From Aquimarina latercula DSM 2041 (lineage in GTDB: Bacteria > Bacteroidota > Bacteroidia > Flavobacteriales > Flavobacteriaceae): a stretch of 64,000 nt of DNA. Positions within the stretch are counted from its first letter, which is position 1, and every line of letters starts with the position of its first letter. Shown piece after piece: positions 33,300 through 41,736 of the stretch. Made by a program: the position numbers and the translations under genes. Location of the stretch: assembly GCF_000430645.1 (NCBI RefSeq), contig NZ_KE387185.1:1399780-1463779 (forward strand), written 5' to 3'. The notes below the pieces were generated by a model, which searched no databases, had not been told where the DNA came from, and worked only from the letters and a program-made list of their open reading frames with translations.

Positions 33300-33618
33300 A
33301 ATTAGTGATCTAAAGATATGAATAGCTGGAAAACATAAAAATGAAAAAACTTTAAAAAATCTAAAAAATAGGGGTAGGGTGTTCTTCTATAGATTCGTTC
33401 TATTAATATGATCGAATTACTTAACGTAAAATTCATAATTCCGAATGCAAATAGAATACATTTATTGGGAATGAATATTTGTTTATAAACTGATCACCAA
33501 TTAATAAATTTTGATTTAGATGAAAAGGGGACGTTTTTTCTAAAAAAATATATTGGTGATCAGTATTCGGATATTATATAGTTGATAGTAAAATAATGTT
33601 ACTAACCGAATAAGAAAA
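33300..33618. other. Intergenic stretch, nothing recognised
   Basis: AT-rich sequence between the methyltransferase start and the hairpin element at 33619. The words ctgatcaccaat and attggtgatcag (near 33489 and 33551) form an inverted repeat around about 55 bases. No ORF is seen. Confidence 0.35.
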
Positions 33619-33695
33619 ATCATGCAAAGCTCATTGTACAATTTGTGTTAGGCTATTTTATTTGGGAAATAGTCTTCAATGAGCTGGAGCATGAT
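33619..33695 (-). repeat. Structured element after peroxidase gene, copy 1
   Basis: Nested stems: ATCATG/CATGAT outside, then AGCTCATTG/CAATGAGCT, then an inner hairpin CTATTT/AAATAG. The same architecture recurs at 35185-35259 after the paralogous gene, although loop sequences differ. It is in the 3' region of the peroxidase transcript. Confidence 0.65.
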
Positions 33696-33759
33696 ATAAA
33701 AATGACGATTGCGTGAAATGTTCAGTGTTGTTTTTTAAAAAATGATAAAAATAAATTTT

Positions 33760-35145
33760 CTATTCACAGCCAAGATCTATTCTTGACACCACATCATTAT
33801 TAGGAGAACAATTTCCGGAGTTTATTGTATCTGGTACATATCTCATTAGGTTTGGATCTCTAAGTCCATTCTCTATAAATAAAACCAAGTTATTTATTTG
33901 ATTTTCTGTTAAACTCTGAACATTTGTAAATAATCTGTGTAACCTCTCTTCAGGTACTTCAATGTTTTCTGGAACTCCCTTAAGCTTATACTCTACAATA
34001 TCCCTAACGGAAGTAAAAGTTCCTCCATGGCCAAAAACGCCATTGTCTATGAGGTTGTATAGCGTAGGAGTTTTGAACTTATAATAATCTCTTGGTTTAT
34101 TTGTAAACCCTCCTCTTCCTCTTTTTACATTAGGAAAATTAGTGTCATCCTGTACCAAAGCACTATCAGTATCATCAAAATCTCCCATGCCAAGTGCATA
34201 AAAGTTTTTGTCATTTAGCGCTGGTCCGTTATGACATTTAAAACATTTTGCTTTTCCAAAGAACATTTTTGCACCTCTTTTTTCTTTATTTGTTAACGCG
34301 TTGTAATCTCCTTTAAGCCATTTTTGCCAAGGAGATTGATTAGGAAGTACGGTTCTTTCATATGCTGCAATAGCTAATCCAGCTGTTTCTCTTGTATAGC
34401 GTTCTTCTTTTAGGATTTCCGGAAATGCTTTGTTAAACATCTTTTTGTAATTGAAGTCTTTGGCAAATTTTTTATTGACTAACAATCTATGAACATCCTG
34501 TCCTTTTAAAGCTTGTACTTCTACACCTTGAAACCCCAAAGCATTCTCTGGTATACCGGTCCAATTAGCTTCGGTTCCTTCATTTGTTCCTGTCCCGCCA
34601 AACTGCCCATTCCAGAGCATTACATCTTGATAGGCTACATTTAGTATGGTAGGAGAACGTATGGGTTGTATATCGATATCATTGGTGGGAATAATCGAAT
34701 TAAAGCTTCGATTTTCGCCCTTTGATCCAAATCCTACTCCTCCTTCTCCAATACCTTGTCTAACGCCCGCACTAAAACCTGCAGCAGCATGATGGCATGA
34801 AGCACAGGAATACGTGAATAAATTCGATGCTGTTTTTGGATTTCCACCTGTGGCAGTTTCATGAAATAGAAGTTTTCCTAAAGCGACCTTTTCCGAAGTA
34901 ATAGGGTTTAAAGGGTCTTGTGGGATGTTTTCGTAATTGTCACTATCAGGGAGGATAAAAAAAGAAACTCCTTCGCCATCTGTTACACTATCTAGTTTAG
35001 TTAAAAGTTTTATATCTAGTTCAGAAGGACTGGTTGTTGTTTTAATGATAGATTCATTTATTGGGAAGTATTCATCTTTTTCACAAGAAAAGAAAATGAG
35101 GACAATTATAAAAAAAACTATTTTTTTCATTTGCAATGAGTTCAA
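33760..35145 (-). CDS. Dihaem cytochrome c peroxidase-like lipoprotein (copy 1)
   Basis: A 461-aa exported lipoprotein (lipobox FFSC, then EKDEYF). It has two c-type haem sites, CASCH in the N-terminal half and CFKCH in the C-terminal half, the layout of the CcpA/MauG family. FHETATGGNP and NKFKTPTLYNLIDNG-like blocks are typical of Bacteroidota members. It reduces H2O2 or carries out MauG-like oxidation in the periplasm. It is 75% or so alike its upstream neighbour by eye; each has its own stop-proximal hairpin element. Confidence 0.9.
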   Translation of the reverse strand: MNSLQMKKIVFFIIVLIFFSCEKDEYFPINESIIKTTTSPSELDIKLLTKLDSVTDGEGVSFFILPDSDNYENIPQDPLNPITSEKVALGKLLFHETATGGNPKTASNLFTYSCASCHHAAAGFSAGVRQGIGEGGVGFGSKGENRSFNSIIPTNDIDIQPIRSPTILNVAYQDVMLWNGQFGGTGTNEGTEANWTGIPENALGFQGVEVQALKGQDVHRLLVNKKFAKDFNYKKMFNKAFPEILKEERYTRETAGLAIAAYERTVLPNQSPWQKWLKGDYNALTNKEKRGAKMFFGKAKCFKCHNGPALNDKNFYALGMGDFDDTDSALVQDDTNFPNVKRGRGGFTNKPRDYYKFKTPTLYNLIDNGVFGHGGTFTSVRDIVEYKLKGVPENIEVPEERLHRLFTNVQSLTENQINNLVLFIENGLRDPNLMRYVPDTINSGNCSPNNDVVSRIDLGCE

Positions 35146-35184
35146 ATTATATTGTTAGTGATAAACGGATAATTATTAAGGATA

Positions 35185-35259
35185 ATCATGATAAGCTCAT
35201 TGATGTATGTTTTAAGCAATCTATTCGGGGAAATAGTTATCAATGAGCTGTAGCATGAT
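35185..35259 (-). repeat. Structured element between peroxidase genes, copy 2
   Basis: ATCATG (35185-35190) pairs with CATGAT (35254-35259). Inside, AGCTCATTGAT pairs with ATCAATGAGCT (11 bp), and a small CTATT/AATAG hairpin with a C/G-rich loop sits at the apex. It lies after the upstream peroxidase and before the start of the downstream one, so it may act as a 3' end or as a leader. Confidence 0.65.
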
Positions 35260-35306
35260 GTAAAATAATATTATGTTTTGGTATTTAATTTTTTAAAGAA
35301 AATTTT

Positions 35307-36689
35307 CTAATCGCATCCAAGATCTACTCTTGAAGCTATATCATTATTAGGGAAACAATTTCCAGAATTTATAGATTGAGGTACATATCTCGTAAGATTG
35401 GGATCTCTTAAGCTATTTTCAATGAATGATACGAGATTATCTATTTCAGTTTTATTTAGTTTGATATCACCAAATTGTGTTGCAAGATTCTCTGATGGGA
35501 CTTCATTGCTTTGAGGGACACCATCAATTTTATACTCAACAACTTCCTTTATAGAGGTAAAAGTTCCTCCATGTCCGTAAATACCATTATCCGTTAGATT
35601 ATATAAAGTAGGGGTTTTAAATTTATAGTTATCCGCAGCAACTTTTGTAAAACCACCTCTTCCTTTTTTAACATCTTCGAAATTTACATTTGCGAGAACA
35701 AACGCATCACTTGTATTATCAAAATCTCCCATACCAAAGGCATAGAAATTTTTATCATTTAGTGCTGGTCCAGTATGACATTGATAACATTTTCCATCAC
35801 CAAAGAATGCTTTTGCACCTTTTTTCTCATCATTAGATAAAGCACTGTAGTTTCCTTTAAGCCACTCTTGCCAAGGAGATTGATTCGGTAATACGGTTCT
35901 TTCGTATGCGGCGATAGCCAGTGCTGCATTTGTAGTAGTATATCTTTCATTTACTGGAGAACCAGGGAAGGCATCATCAAACATTTGTTGATATCCAAAA
36001 TTAGAAACAAAATTATCGTCTACTAATAATCGATGTACTCCTTGTCCTTTTATGGCTTGAACCTCAACACCTTCAAAACCAATAAAATTTTCAGGAATAT
36101 TTGTCCAATTTGCTTCGGTACCAAGATTTGTTCCAGAACCTCCGAATTGCCCATTCCATAACATGATATCTTGATATGCAACATTTAATACAGTTGGTGA
36201 CTTAATTGGTTGAATATCGGAATCACTTACTGCAATATTAGGATCAAAAGTTCTTCCTTCTCCACTAGTTCCAAAACCTATTCCTGCTTCTCCAATCCCT
36301 TGTCTAATACCAGCAGCAAAACCTGCGGCAGCATGATGACAAGATGCGCATGAATATGTAAATAAATTAGAAGCAGTTGTAGGATTTCCTCCAGTGGCGG
36401 TTTCATGAAATAGAAGCTTTCCTAAAACTACTTTTTCAGGAGTTATTGGGTTTAATGGGTCTTGAGGAATATTATTAAATTGATTACTATCAGGAAGTAT
36501 AAAATAAGCTGCTCCAATCCCACCAGAAATGATTTCTAATTGATCTAAGACTTGTTTGTCTAATCCAGTTGGCCCTAAAGGTGCTTTAGAAAATGATGTT
36601 TGATCTACTTCTTTGTCTAGTAATATATAATCATCCTTTTCACAGGAAAATAGTCCCAAAATAAGGATAAGTAAGTATATCTTTTTCAT
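35307..36689 (-). CDS. Dihaem cytochrome c peroxidase-like lipoprotein (copy 2)
   Basis: A 460-aa paralogue of the 33760-35145 gene. Lipobox LFSC followed by EKDDYILLDKE, haem motifs CASCH and CYQCH, and the same C-terminus (NNLRDPNLxRYVP-type block, then SINSGNCFPNND). All haem ligands are kept, so both copies should be functional. A third, truncated copy is next upstream. Confidence 0.9.
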   Translation of the reverse strand: MKKIYLLILILGLFSCEKDDYILLDKEVDQTSFSKAPLGPTGLDKQVLDQLEIISGGIGAAYFILPDSNQFNNIPQDPLNPITPEKVVLGKLLFHETATGGNPTTASNLFTYSCASCHHAAAGFAAGIRQGIGEAGIGFGTSGEGRTFDPNIAVSDSDIQPIKSPTVLNVAYQDIMLWNGQFGGSGTNLGTEANWTNIPENFIGFEGVEVQAIKGQGVHRLLVDDNFVSNFGYQQMFDDAFPGSPVNERYTTTNAALAIAAYERTVLPNQSPWQEWLKGNYSALSNDEKKGAKAFFGDGKCYQCHTGPALNDKNFYAFGMGDFDNTSDAFVLANVNFEDVKKGRGGFTKVAADNYKFKTPTLYNLTDNGIYGHGGTFTSIKEVVEYKIDGVPQSNEVPSENLATQFGDIKLNKTEIDNLVSFIENSLRDPNLTRYVPQSINSGNCFPNNDIASRVDLGCD

Positions 36690-36825
36690 GAAAATAAGTT
36701 TAAATTAAAATGTTATATTTTTTCGTTTTATATCTTGAATAATCATTTTGAGAAATAATTTTCTAGTTGCAACAAAAATTTATTCTTGATATAAGAGCTT
36801 TAGTCAAGAAAGAGTATTTATTTTT

Positions 36826-37080
36826 TTATGGAGTAGAGATATCAATTGACACATTGATATCTCTTAAGCTATTTCCTTTAAATGGTACAAGATTGATTAT
36901 TTCAGTTTTAGTTGGTTCTATATAATTAAAACGTTCTTCAAGATTTTCTGCTAGCATTTCAGTATTTTGAGATACATTATCAGTTTTGTACTCAATTATT
37001 TCTTTTTCTAGTAATATAAAATCATCTTTTTCGCAAGAAATCAAGGTCATAAGGGCAATAAGTAGGGGTATTTTTTTCAC
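36826..37080 (-). pseudogene. Internally deleted third peroxidase paralogue
   Basis: An 84-aa ORF. The first about 30 residues (lipobox LISC, EKDDFILLEKE) match the start of the neighbouring peroxidase. The last about 50 match its end (NVSQNTEMLAENLEERF versus PQSNEVPSENLATQF, then KTEIxNLVxF and NSLRD). About 370 internal codons, including both haem motifs, are missing, yet the reading frame is open. It cannot be a peroxidase; a small lipoprotein could still be made. Confidence 0.8.
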
Positions 37081-37133
37081 GGGGTAAATTTTTATTAATA
37101 GGTTATTTTAAGATAAATTAATTGAATATGGGT

Positions 37134-38036
37134 TTACTCTGCTTTGTATACTAATCCTAGAGAGAAACCTGAAGCTCGATCGTAGTTTTTTCCACTCATA
37201 TTAGTTGTGTATCCAGAAGATATCCCTATACTTTGTTTATATATTGGGACATAGAGGTTAAGATAAAAATTAGTGTAATCTACTTCTGTTTCTGGTAATG
37301 CAGCAGCTCCACCAGCAGCAGCAAACTCGGGCGTTCCTATATCTAATCCATCTAATGAATTCTGAGTTCCAACTTTTGCATGTGCATAAAACCATTTGTT
37401 ATAGTATCCAAGTTTAGCACTAAAAAGAGTAGCGTTTGGAATTTCAAAATCTGAATTATTTCTTAAACTATATGCAGCCTGTAATTCGACAAAAAGATTG
37501 GAAGGGGTACTAAGTTGAATAAAACCACAACCATCTACAGCAGTCGCACCATTGCCTAAAGAAAGTATCCCAGCCTCTTCATACCCTCCTACAGGAACAG
37601 AAACGCCAGCAGCGCCTCCAATTGCTACTTTTGCAGCATCCAGATTTTTTTCTAGAACTTTTGCTTTTAAGAAAAGACTTAAATCTTGTATTCCATTTAC
37701 CTCATCGGTTTGGGACACAGGATCTAAAACTCCTGTTTCATTTTGAGTAGAAATATAAGGTAGCGTTACCGTAGTAGATAACCAATTAAGTATGCCATAT
37801 TCACCATATACACTTATAACAGTTGATGAGATTTCTCCCATATTCATCGGGTTTGAGTTGGTTTGATCACTACCACGAAAAAAATTGTCATAACTTTTAT
37901 AGGAATAAGAGGAAGCTAAAGTAAAATCGTTTTTTTGTGGAAAAAATCCATTTATAATAGTTTGTGCAGATACCGATGAAAAAAACATTAAACAACATAT
38001 TACTGTTGTCATTTTAAGGTTGGTAATGTTAATCAT
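37134..38036 (-). CDS. Outer-membrane beta-barrel protein (transporter-like)
   Basis: A 300-aa exported protein with a signal peptide (cut after SVSAQ) and regular amphipathic strands ending in LGLVYKAE. It resembles the MetA-pathway/transporter-type outer-membrane family (WLSTTVTLPY, LFLKAKVL, GAAGVSVPVGGYEE). A Gly/Ala-rich loop is present (FAAAGGAAALPE). It is read in the same direction as the peroxidases downstream and might supply a substrate route; this is inference. Confidence 0.75.
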   Translation of the reverse strand: MINITNLKMTTVICCLMFFSSVSAQTIINGFFPQKNDFTLASSYSYKSYDNFFRGSDQTNSNPMNMGEISSTVISVYGEYGILNWLSTTVTLPYISTQNETGVLDPVSQTDEVNGIQDLSLFLKAKVLEKNLDAAKVAIGGAAGVSVPVGGYEEAGILSLGNGATAVDGCGFIQLSTPSNLFVELQAAYSLRNNSDFEIPNATLFSAKLGYYNKWFYAHAKVGTQNSLDGLDIGTPEFAAAGGAAALPETEVDYTNFYLNLYVPIYKQSIGISSGYTTNMSGKNYDRASGFSLGLVYKAE

Positions 38037-38201
38037 AATTAGGTGTATTTAGGTTTTAAAAGTGATTACATATTTGGTATAAAGTGATAGTATCTAAAAC
38101 TCTTATCTTGTTCTAAAGATGAGTAAGTTGGATACTACCTAAAGTACTATATGAATATTGTTTTTGGCTAAAAAGGATAAAAATTTGATAAATTAAAGAG
38201 G

Positions 38202-38948
38202 CTAATTGTTGCTTGTTATTGGAGTCTTTTTGTCATTTTTATTAAGGCTCCAATCATAGGTAACATACTTTTTAGTTATTTGCTTATCGATAGTAATGGT
38301 TGAATATTCATTTATAAAATCAATTACATCCATATGATTACTGGCAAAATCATCTTCGTACCATTCGAATAATTGAGAGATTCTAACTGTTTTAGAATTA
38401 ATTTGATTTCTCTGTGGATCATTGATAAATTCTCGAGTTCTTTCTTCTAAGGCATAATCTATGTTACTACTAGTGTATGCTCTATTCCATAACCTTGGCG
38501 AAGACATAGATCCACAATTAAGTAAAAAATGAATTCTAGGATCTCCAAATTTTCTTAAGATACTATGTTCAATGTCATCTAAACTATATCGAACATCTTT
38601 TGATTTAAATGCTTTACGTTTCCATGGATTTTCTATTTGATTTATGGATGCTATAGGATATTCATCAATAATCATTTTCATAACAGTAGCATTGTAAACA
38701 TTGAGCCAGTAGGCTAATTTTTCTTCTTTACTCCAATGATCTTCTGGAGAAATGTTTTGTAGATATCTAAAGTATTTATAAAATACTAATACGTCATTTG
38801 TAACACCATCATAGTCAACCAAACCTTCGTCGGTCACGTTAAGAACCAGAATCTGATCCCATGCATTATGATCTACAATTTCTTGTGAATTAATGTTGAA
38901 AAATGACAATAAAATTAAAAAAAATAAAGGGGTTTTAAGAGCTTTCAT
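38202..38948 (-). CDS. DUF547 domain protein, exported
   Basis: A 248-aa protein with a signal peptide (cut near INSQ). DUF547 marks are YWLNVYNATVMKMI, SLDDIEHSILRKFGDPRIHFLLNCGS and LWNRAY. The family is of unknown function, distantly related to papain-like folds. It is the first gene of the minus-strand group containing the outer-membrane protein and peroxidases. Confidence 0.85.
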   Translation of the reverse strand: MKALKTPLFFLILLSFFNINSQEIVDHNAWDQILVLNVTDEGLVDYDGVTNDVLVFYKYFRYLQNISPEDHWSKEEKLAYWLNVYNATVMKMIIDEYPIASINQIENPWKRKAFKSKDVRYSLDDIEHSILRKFGDPRIHFLLNCGSMSSPRLWNRAYTSSNIDYALEERTREFINDPQRNQINSKTVRISQLFEWYEDDFASNHMDVIDFINEYSTITIDKQITKKYVTYDWSLNKNDKKTPITSNN

Positions 38949-39166
38949 CTTGAAGTTATTTTAGGGGTTTTTTTGTTAGTAGTTAGATAAGTTACCTAAA
39001 AATTGGGCTAAAAACAGGTATTTGATGTAAAAATTCGACGAAATACACGTAATTTCTTACAATTTATTGTAAGGTTGTAACTACATTACTGTAAAACCAT
39101 TAACATAACTTTATAAAAATTTAACAATTTGTATTTTTTTGAATTTTCCCCGGACATAATTTAGCC

Positions 39167-39715
39167 CTAATTTTGACTTATACACCAGTCCAAAATTTTA
39201 GCTATGTTTCTGGCATCATCAATTCCTCTATGATGGGTTCCTTCTAAAGAGATATTTAAGATCTCTAATGCTCCATTCATTCCAACTTTTTTTCGAAGGC
39301 CTCTAGTTTTAGTAAAAAGCTCTTTTACATTGATATGATTTTGAGATAATGGATATTCTATTTCTCTAAAACTGCATTGTTTTTTCATCATATTTAAATC
39401 ATATTGACCATAACTTGCCCAAGTATGTTGGTGTCCCTGATATTTATTTCTTACAATTTCACAAGCCTCAATAAATGATATACCTTCTTTATTTAATAGG
39501 CCCTGCGTAATCGTAGTTAATTCTGTGCAGAAAGGACTTACTTCGGATCGTTCTGGTTTGATGAGGATTCCTTCATTTTTAGAAATCTCTCCAGTTTCTG
39601 TATTCAATAAACAGATACCGATCTCTATGATCTCATGTACTTGTCCTTTTGGTATTGGGCCATTCCAGCATGTCGCTTCCAGGTCAATGATTATGATTGT
39701 ATTTATTGTTTTCAT
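39167..39715 (-). CDS. 3'-5' exonuclease of the DEDDh family
   Basis: About 182 aa from the ATG at 39715; an upstream in-frame ATG at 39742 lies inside a hairpin and is less likely. Motifs: Exo I IIIDLEATCW (D and E), Exo II TWASYGQYDLNMM, Exo III HRGIDDARNIAKI. This is the KapD/ERI1-like group, which trims RNA or DNA 3' ends. A ten-pair hairpin lies just before the start. Confidence 0.88.
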   Translation of the reverse strand: MKTINTIIIIDLEATCWNGPIPKGQVHEIIEIGICLLNTETGEISKNEGILIKPERSEVSPFCTELTTITQGLLNKEGISFIEACEIVRNKYQGHQHTWASYGQYDLNMMKKQCSFREIEYPLSQNHINVKELFTKTRGLRKKVGMNGALEILNISLEGTHHRGIDDARNIAKILDWCISQN

Positions 39716-39733
39716 TTTAGTCTTTATAATTAT

Positions 39734-39768
39734 GGACCTCACAGTCTGCTGTTACAGATGTAAGGTCC
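39734..39768 (-). promoter_or_regulatory. Intergenic hairpin before the exonuclease gene
   Basis: On the minus strand GGACCTTACA pairs with TGTGAGGTCC (ten pairs, one G-U), with a CTG-TAA-CAG apex. There is no T-run, so it may be an RNA-processing or translation-control site. Confidence 0.5.
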
Positions 39769-39776
39769 TGTTGTTT

Positions 39777-40325
39777 TTAATTTTTCGGAATTGTTACTAA
39801 TTCTCCTCTATCTAAAGGGTCAATGTTTTGATCCAATAGTTTGATTGCTGATTGTACTGCCCAGCATTTGTCACTAGAATGAATATTAGAATATAGCCCA
39901 AGTAGATAAGAAGGTTCCACAATACTCCATCCTTTTGCCATACGATTAGGAATATTAGATTTTACAAAAAAGTCAATTGTGACTCTCACGGATTTTTCAT
40001 CTTCTGTAAGTATAGTTTTTTCGTATCTTCTAAAATTCTCATCACTTGGTAATTGATCATATCGCGTCCATACCTTTTGGAAATTATTTTCCAGTAATAT
40101 GTTCATTACCTCGGCAACATTTTTTGGATCAACAAAAAGATCAATATCCTTATGATCGTGTGCATGTTTATATTCCGTGTGGTCTAATGGCGATAGAAAA
40201 TGCCAGGCCCAACCTCCAGATAATATCACTACATCTTTGAGAGATACTAATATTTCTAATGCATATTGGATTCTATAGCTAGGCCATAGTTCTCCATATC
40301 TTTTTTTGTTATGTGGAGCTCCCAT
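39777..40325 (-). CDS. Nucleotidyltransferase-fold protein
   Basis: A 182-aa protein. LSGGWAWHF followed by HKDIDLFVDP matches the GG...DxD site of the Pol-beta nucleotidyltransferase superfamily, here closest in feel to AbiEii/aminoglycoside-type enzymes. A third acidic residue is likely in VTIDFFV. It lies 62 bases upstream of the exonuclease start. The substrate (small molecule, RNA or protein) is not clear. Confidence 0.75.
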   Translation of the reverse strand: MGAPHNKKRYGELWPSYRIQYALEILVSLKDVVILSGGWAWHFLSPLDHTEYKHAHDHKDIDLFVDPKNVAEVMNILLENNFQKVWTRYDQLPSDENFRRYEKTILTEDEKSVRVTIDFFVKSNIPNRMAKGWSIVEPSYLLGLYSNIHSSDKCWAVQSAIKLLDQNIDPLDRGELVTIPKN

Positions 40326-40432
40326 ATTTCTTTTTTATTTTTTGTCATCACGCTGTAGCCCAGGATCCATTGTTATTTGATAAGGTAATTCCTTATTTGG
40401 ATTCCAACCTACTCGCGAATGACAGATGATTA

Positions 40433-40978
40433 TTATTTCTTTTTCTTCTTCGCTTTTTTAGAAGATGTATTGGTCTTTTTACCTTTTTTTTTCTTCTTTT
40501 TGGGCATTTTGTCTTTTATCCTTTTTTCTTCACCTTCGATATCACTCATGAAATAATTGTTATAGGTATATTCTTTGGCAATTTCAAGAGAGACAAGTGC
40601 TTCTTTGTACATTTCTTGCTGTTCAAAAAGAATTCCTTTTTTAAGGTATAGAAGTGCCTTGTCTGTACCTTTTAAGGTTACCGCAAAATCAATAAGTTTT
40701 TCTGCTTCATTATAATCTTCGTTCCATAGCAAGACATTGATATATTTAGGATATACATCTAATGCATACATATCTTCTGCCAGTGCTTGTTGGTAATACT
40801 CTTTTGCGGTTTCATAATTTTTAAGGTTTTCAGCATAAATCTGCCCCATTAAACAAAGCGCCATTGGATTTTTTTCATCATATGACAACGCATAGTTCAA
40901 TGATTCTACAGCTTCTTCTAAGTTATATGGATATGCATCCAATGCCTGAAATAGATATTTGTCTAGTAAATTCCCCAT
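40433..40978 (-). CDS. Tetratricopeptide-repeat protein
   Basis: A 181-aa protein with about three to four TPR units (for example NPMALCLMGQIYAENLKNYETAKEYYQQAL and ALLYLKKGILFEQQEMYKEAL regions). It ends in an extremely basic Lys tail (KKKKKKGKK), which may bind RNA or the ribosome. It starts five bases after the prfH stop, so it belongs to that operon. Confidence 0.82.
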   Translation of the reverse strand: MGNLLDKYLFQALDAYPYNLEEAVESLNYALSYDEKNPMALCLMGQIYAENLKNYETAKEYYQQALAEDMYALDVYPKYINVLLWNEDYNEAEKLIDFAVTLKGTDKALLYLKKGILFEQQEMYKEALVSLEIAKEYTYNNYFMSDIEGEEKRIKDKMPKKKKKKGKKTNTSSKKAKKKKK

Positions 40979-40982
40979 GATC

Positions 40983-41678
40983 TTAATTTTTTAGTTCGTT
41001 GCGCAAATCTTTTTTTAATTGTTGTCGATTCGACGCATACGATTGTTTCTTATGTTTTTTCTTAAAATCAGTACCCTTAAATATTCTAATTGGGTTACCC
41101 CGCTGTATATTCAAGTGATTTTCCCATTGGTCGCTTAGCGACTGTTGTAATTTGGAAAGCTGACTTTGATGTACTTTTTCTTTTAATCGTTCTATAGCGA
41201 TTTTTTTATTTTGATGTTGCGATCTGCTATCCATGACTACTACTTGATCTCCTGTAGGATGATAGGTAGCACGTACTGCAGAATTTACTTTGTTTACATT
41301 TTGGCCGCCAGGACCTGAACTGCGCATTGCCTGAAAAGAAATGTCTTTTTCTTTAATAGCTATGGTTTGTTCCTGTTTTACTTCATACATCCCGATAAAC
41401 CAATTTTTCCTTTTATGATGCTTCCGGAATTTAGAGGTCCCAATCCATTGAATGGTTCCTATCCACGACGCTATAAAAAGGTCTAGTTCTTTTCCTTTTA
41501 CTTGTATTGTTGCAGATTGTAAGGTTCCATTTTCAAAACCTTTTTCTCTTTGTAGTATGCTGTATGTATATCCGCTATTTTTAATGTCTTCAAGAAATAG
41601 TTTTAATACCTGCGCTACTACCCAGCAACATTCTGCGGGTCCTCGTCCAGCGGTTATTTGAATTATTTTAGTTTTCAT
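40983..41678 (-). CDS. prfH: Peptide chain release factor-like protein PrfH
   Basis: 231 aa from the ATG at 41678 (MKTKIIQITAGRGP); the longer in-frame ORF would run through an intergenic hairpin. The GGQ peptidyl-hydrolase motif is at residues 124-126 (SSGPGGQNVNKV). There is no stop-codon recognition domain like that of RF1/RF2. PrfH is known to work with the RtcB1 RNA ligase on ribosomes with a damaged decoding centre, and rtcB lies directly upstream here. Confidence 0.9.
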   Translation of the reverse strand: MKTKIIQITAGRGPAECCWVVAQVLKLFLEDIKNSGYTYSILQREKGFENGTLQSATIQVKGKELDLFIASWIGTIQWIGTSKFRKHHKRKNWFIGMYEVKQEQTIAIKEKDISFQAMRSSGPGGQNVNKVNSAVRATYHPTGDQVVVMDSRSQHQNKKIAIERLKEKVHQSQLSKLQQSLSDQWENHLNIQRGNPIRIFKGTDFKKKHKKQSYASNRQQLKKDLRNELKN

Positions 41679-41698
41679 TTTTATATTTTTTTTTAAGT

Positions 41699-41733
41699 AT
41701 TGAGGAGTTTTTTGATTCATTAAACTCCTCAAT
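41699..41733 (-). other. Twelve-pair hairpin between rtcB and prfH
   Basis: ATTGAGGAGTTT and AAACTCCTCAAT pair perfectly around an 11-base loop, in the gap between the two genes. No U-run follows on the minus strand, so it probably tunes expression or mRNA stability rather than terminating. Confidence 0.5.
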
Positions 41734-41736
41734 ATC

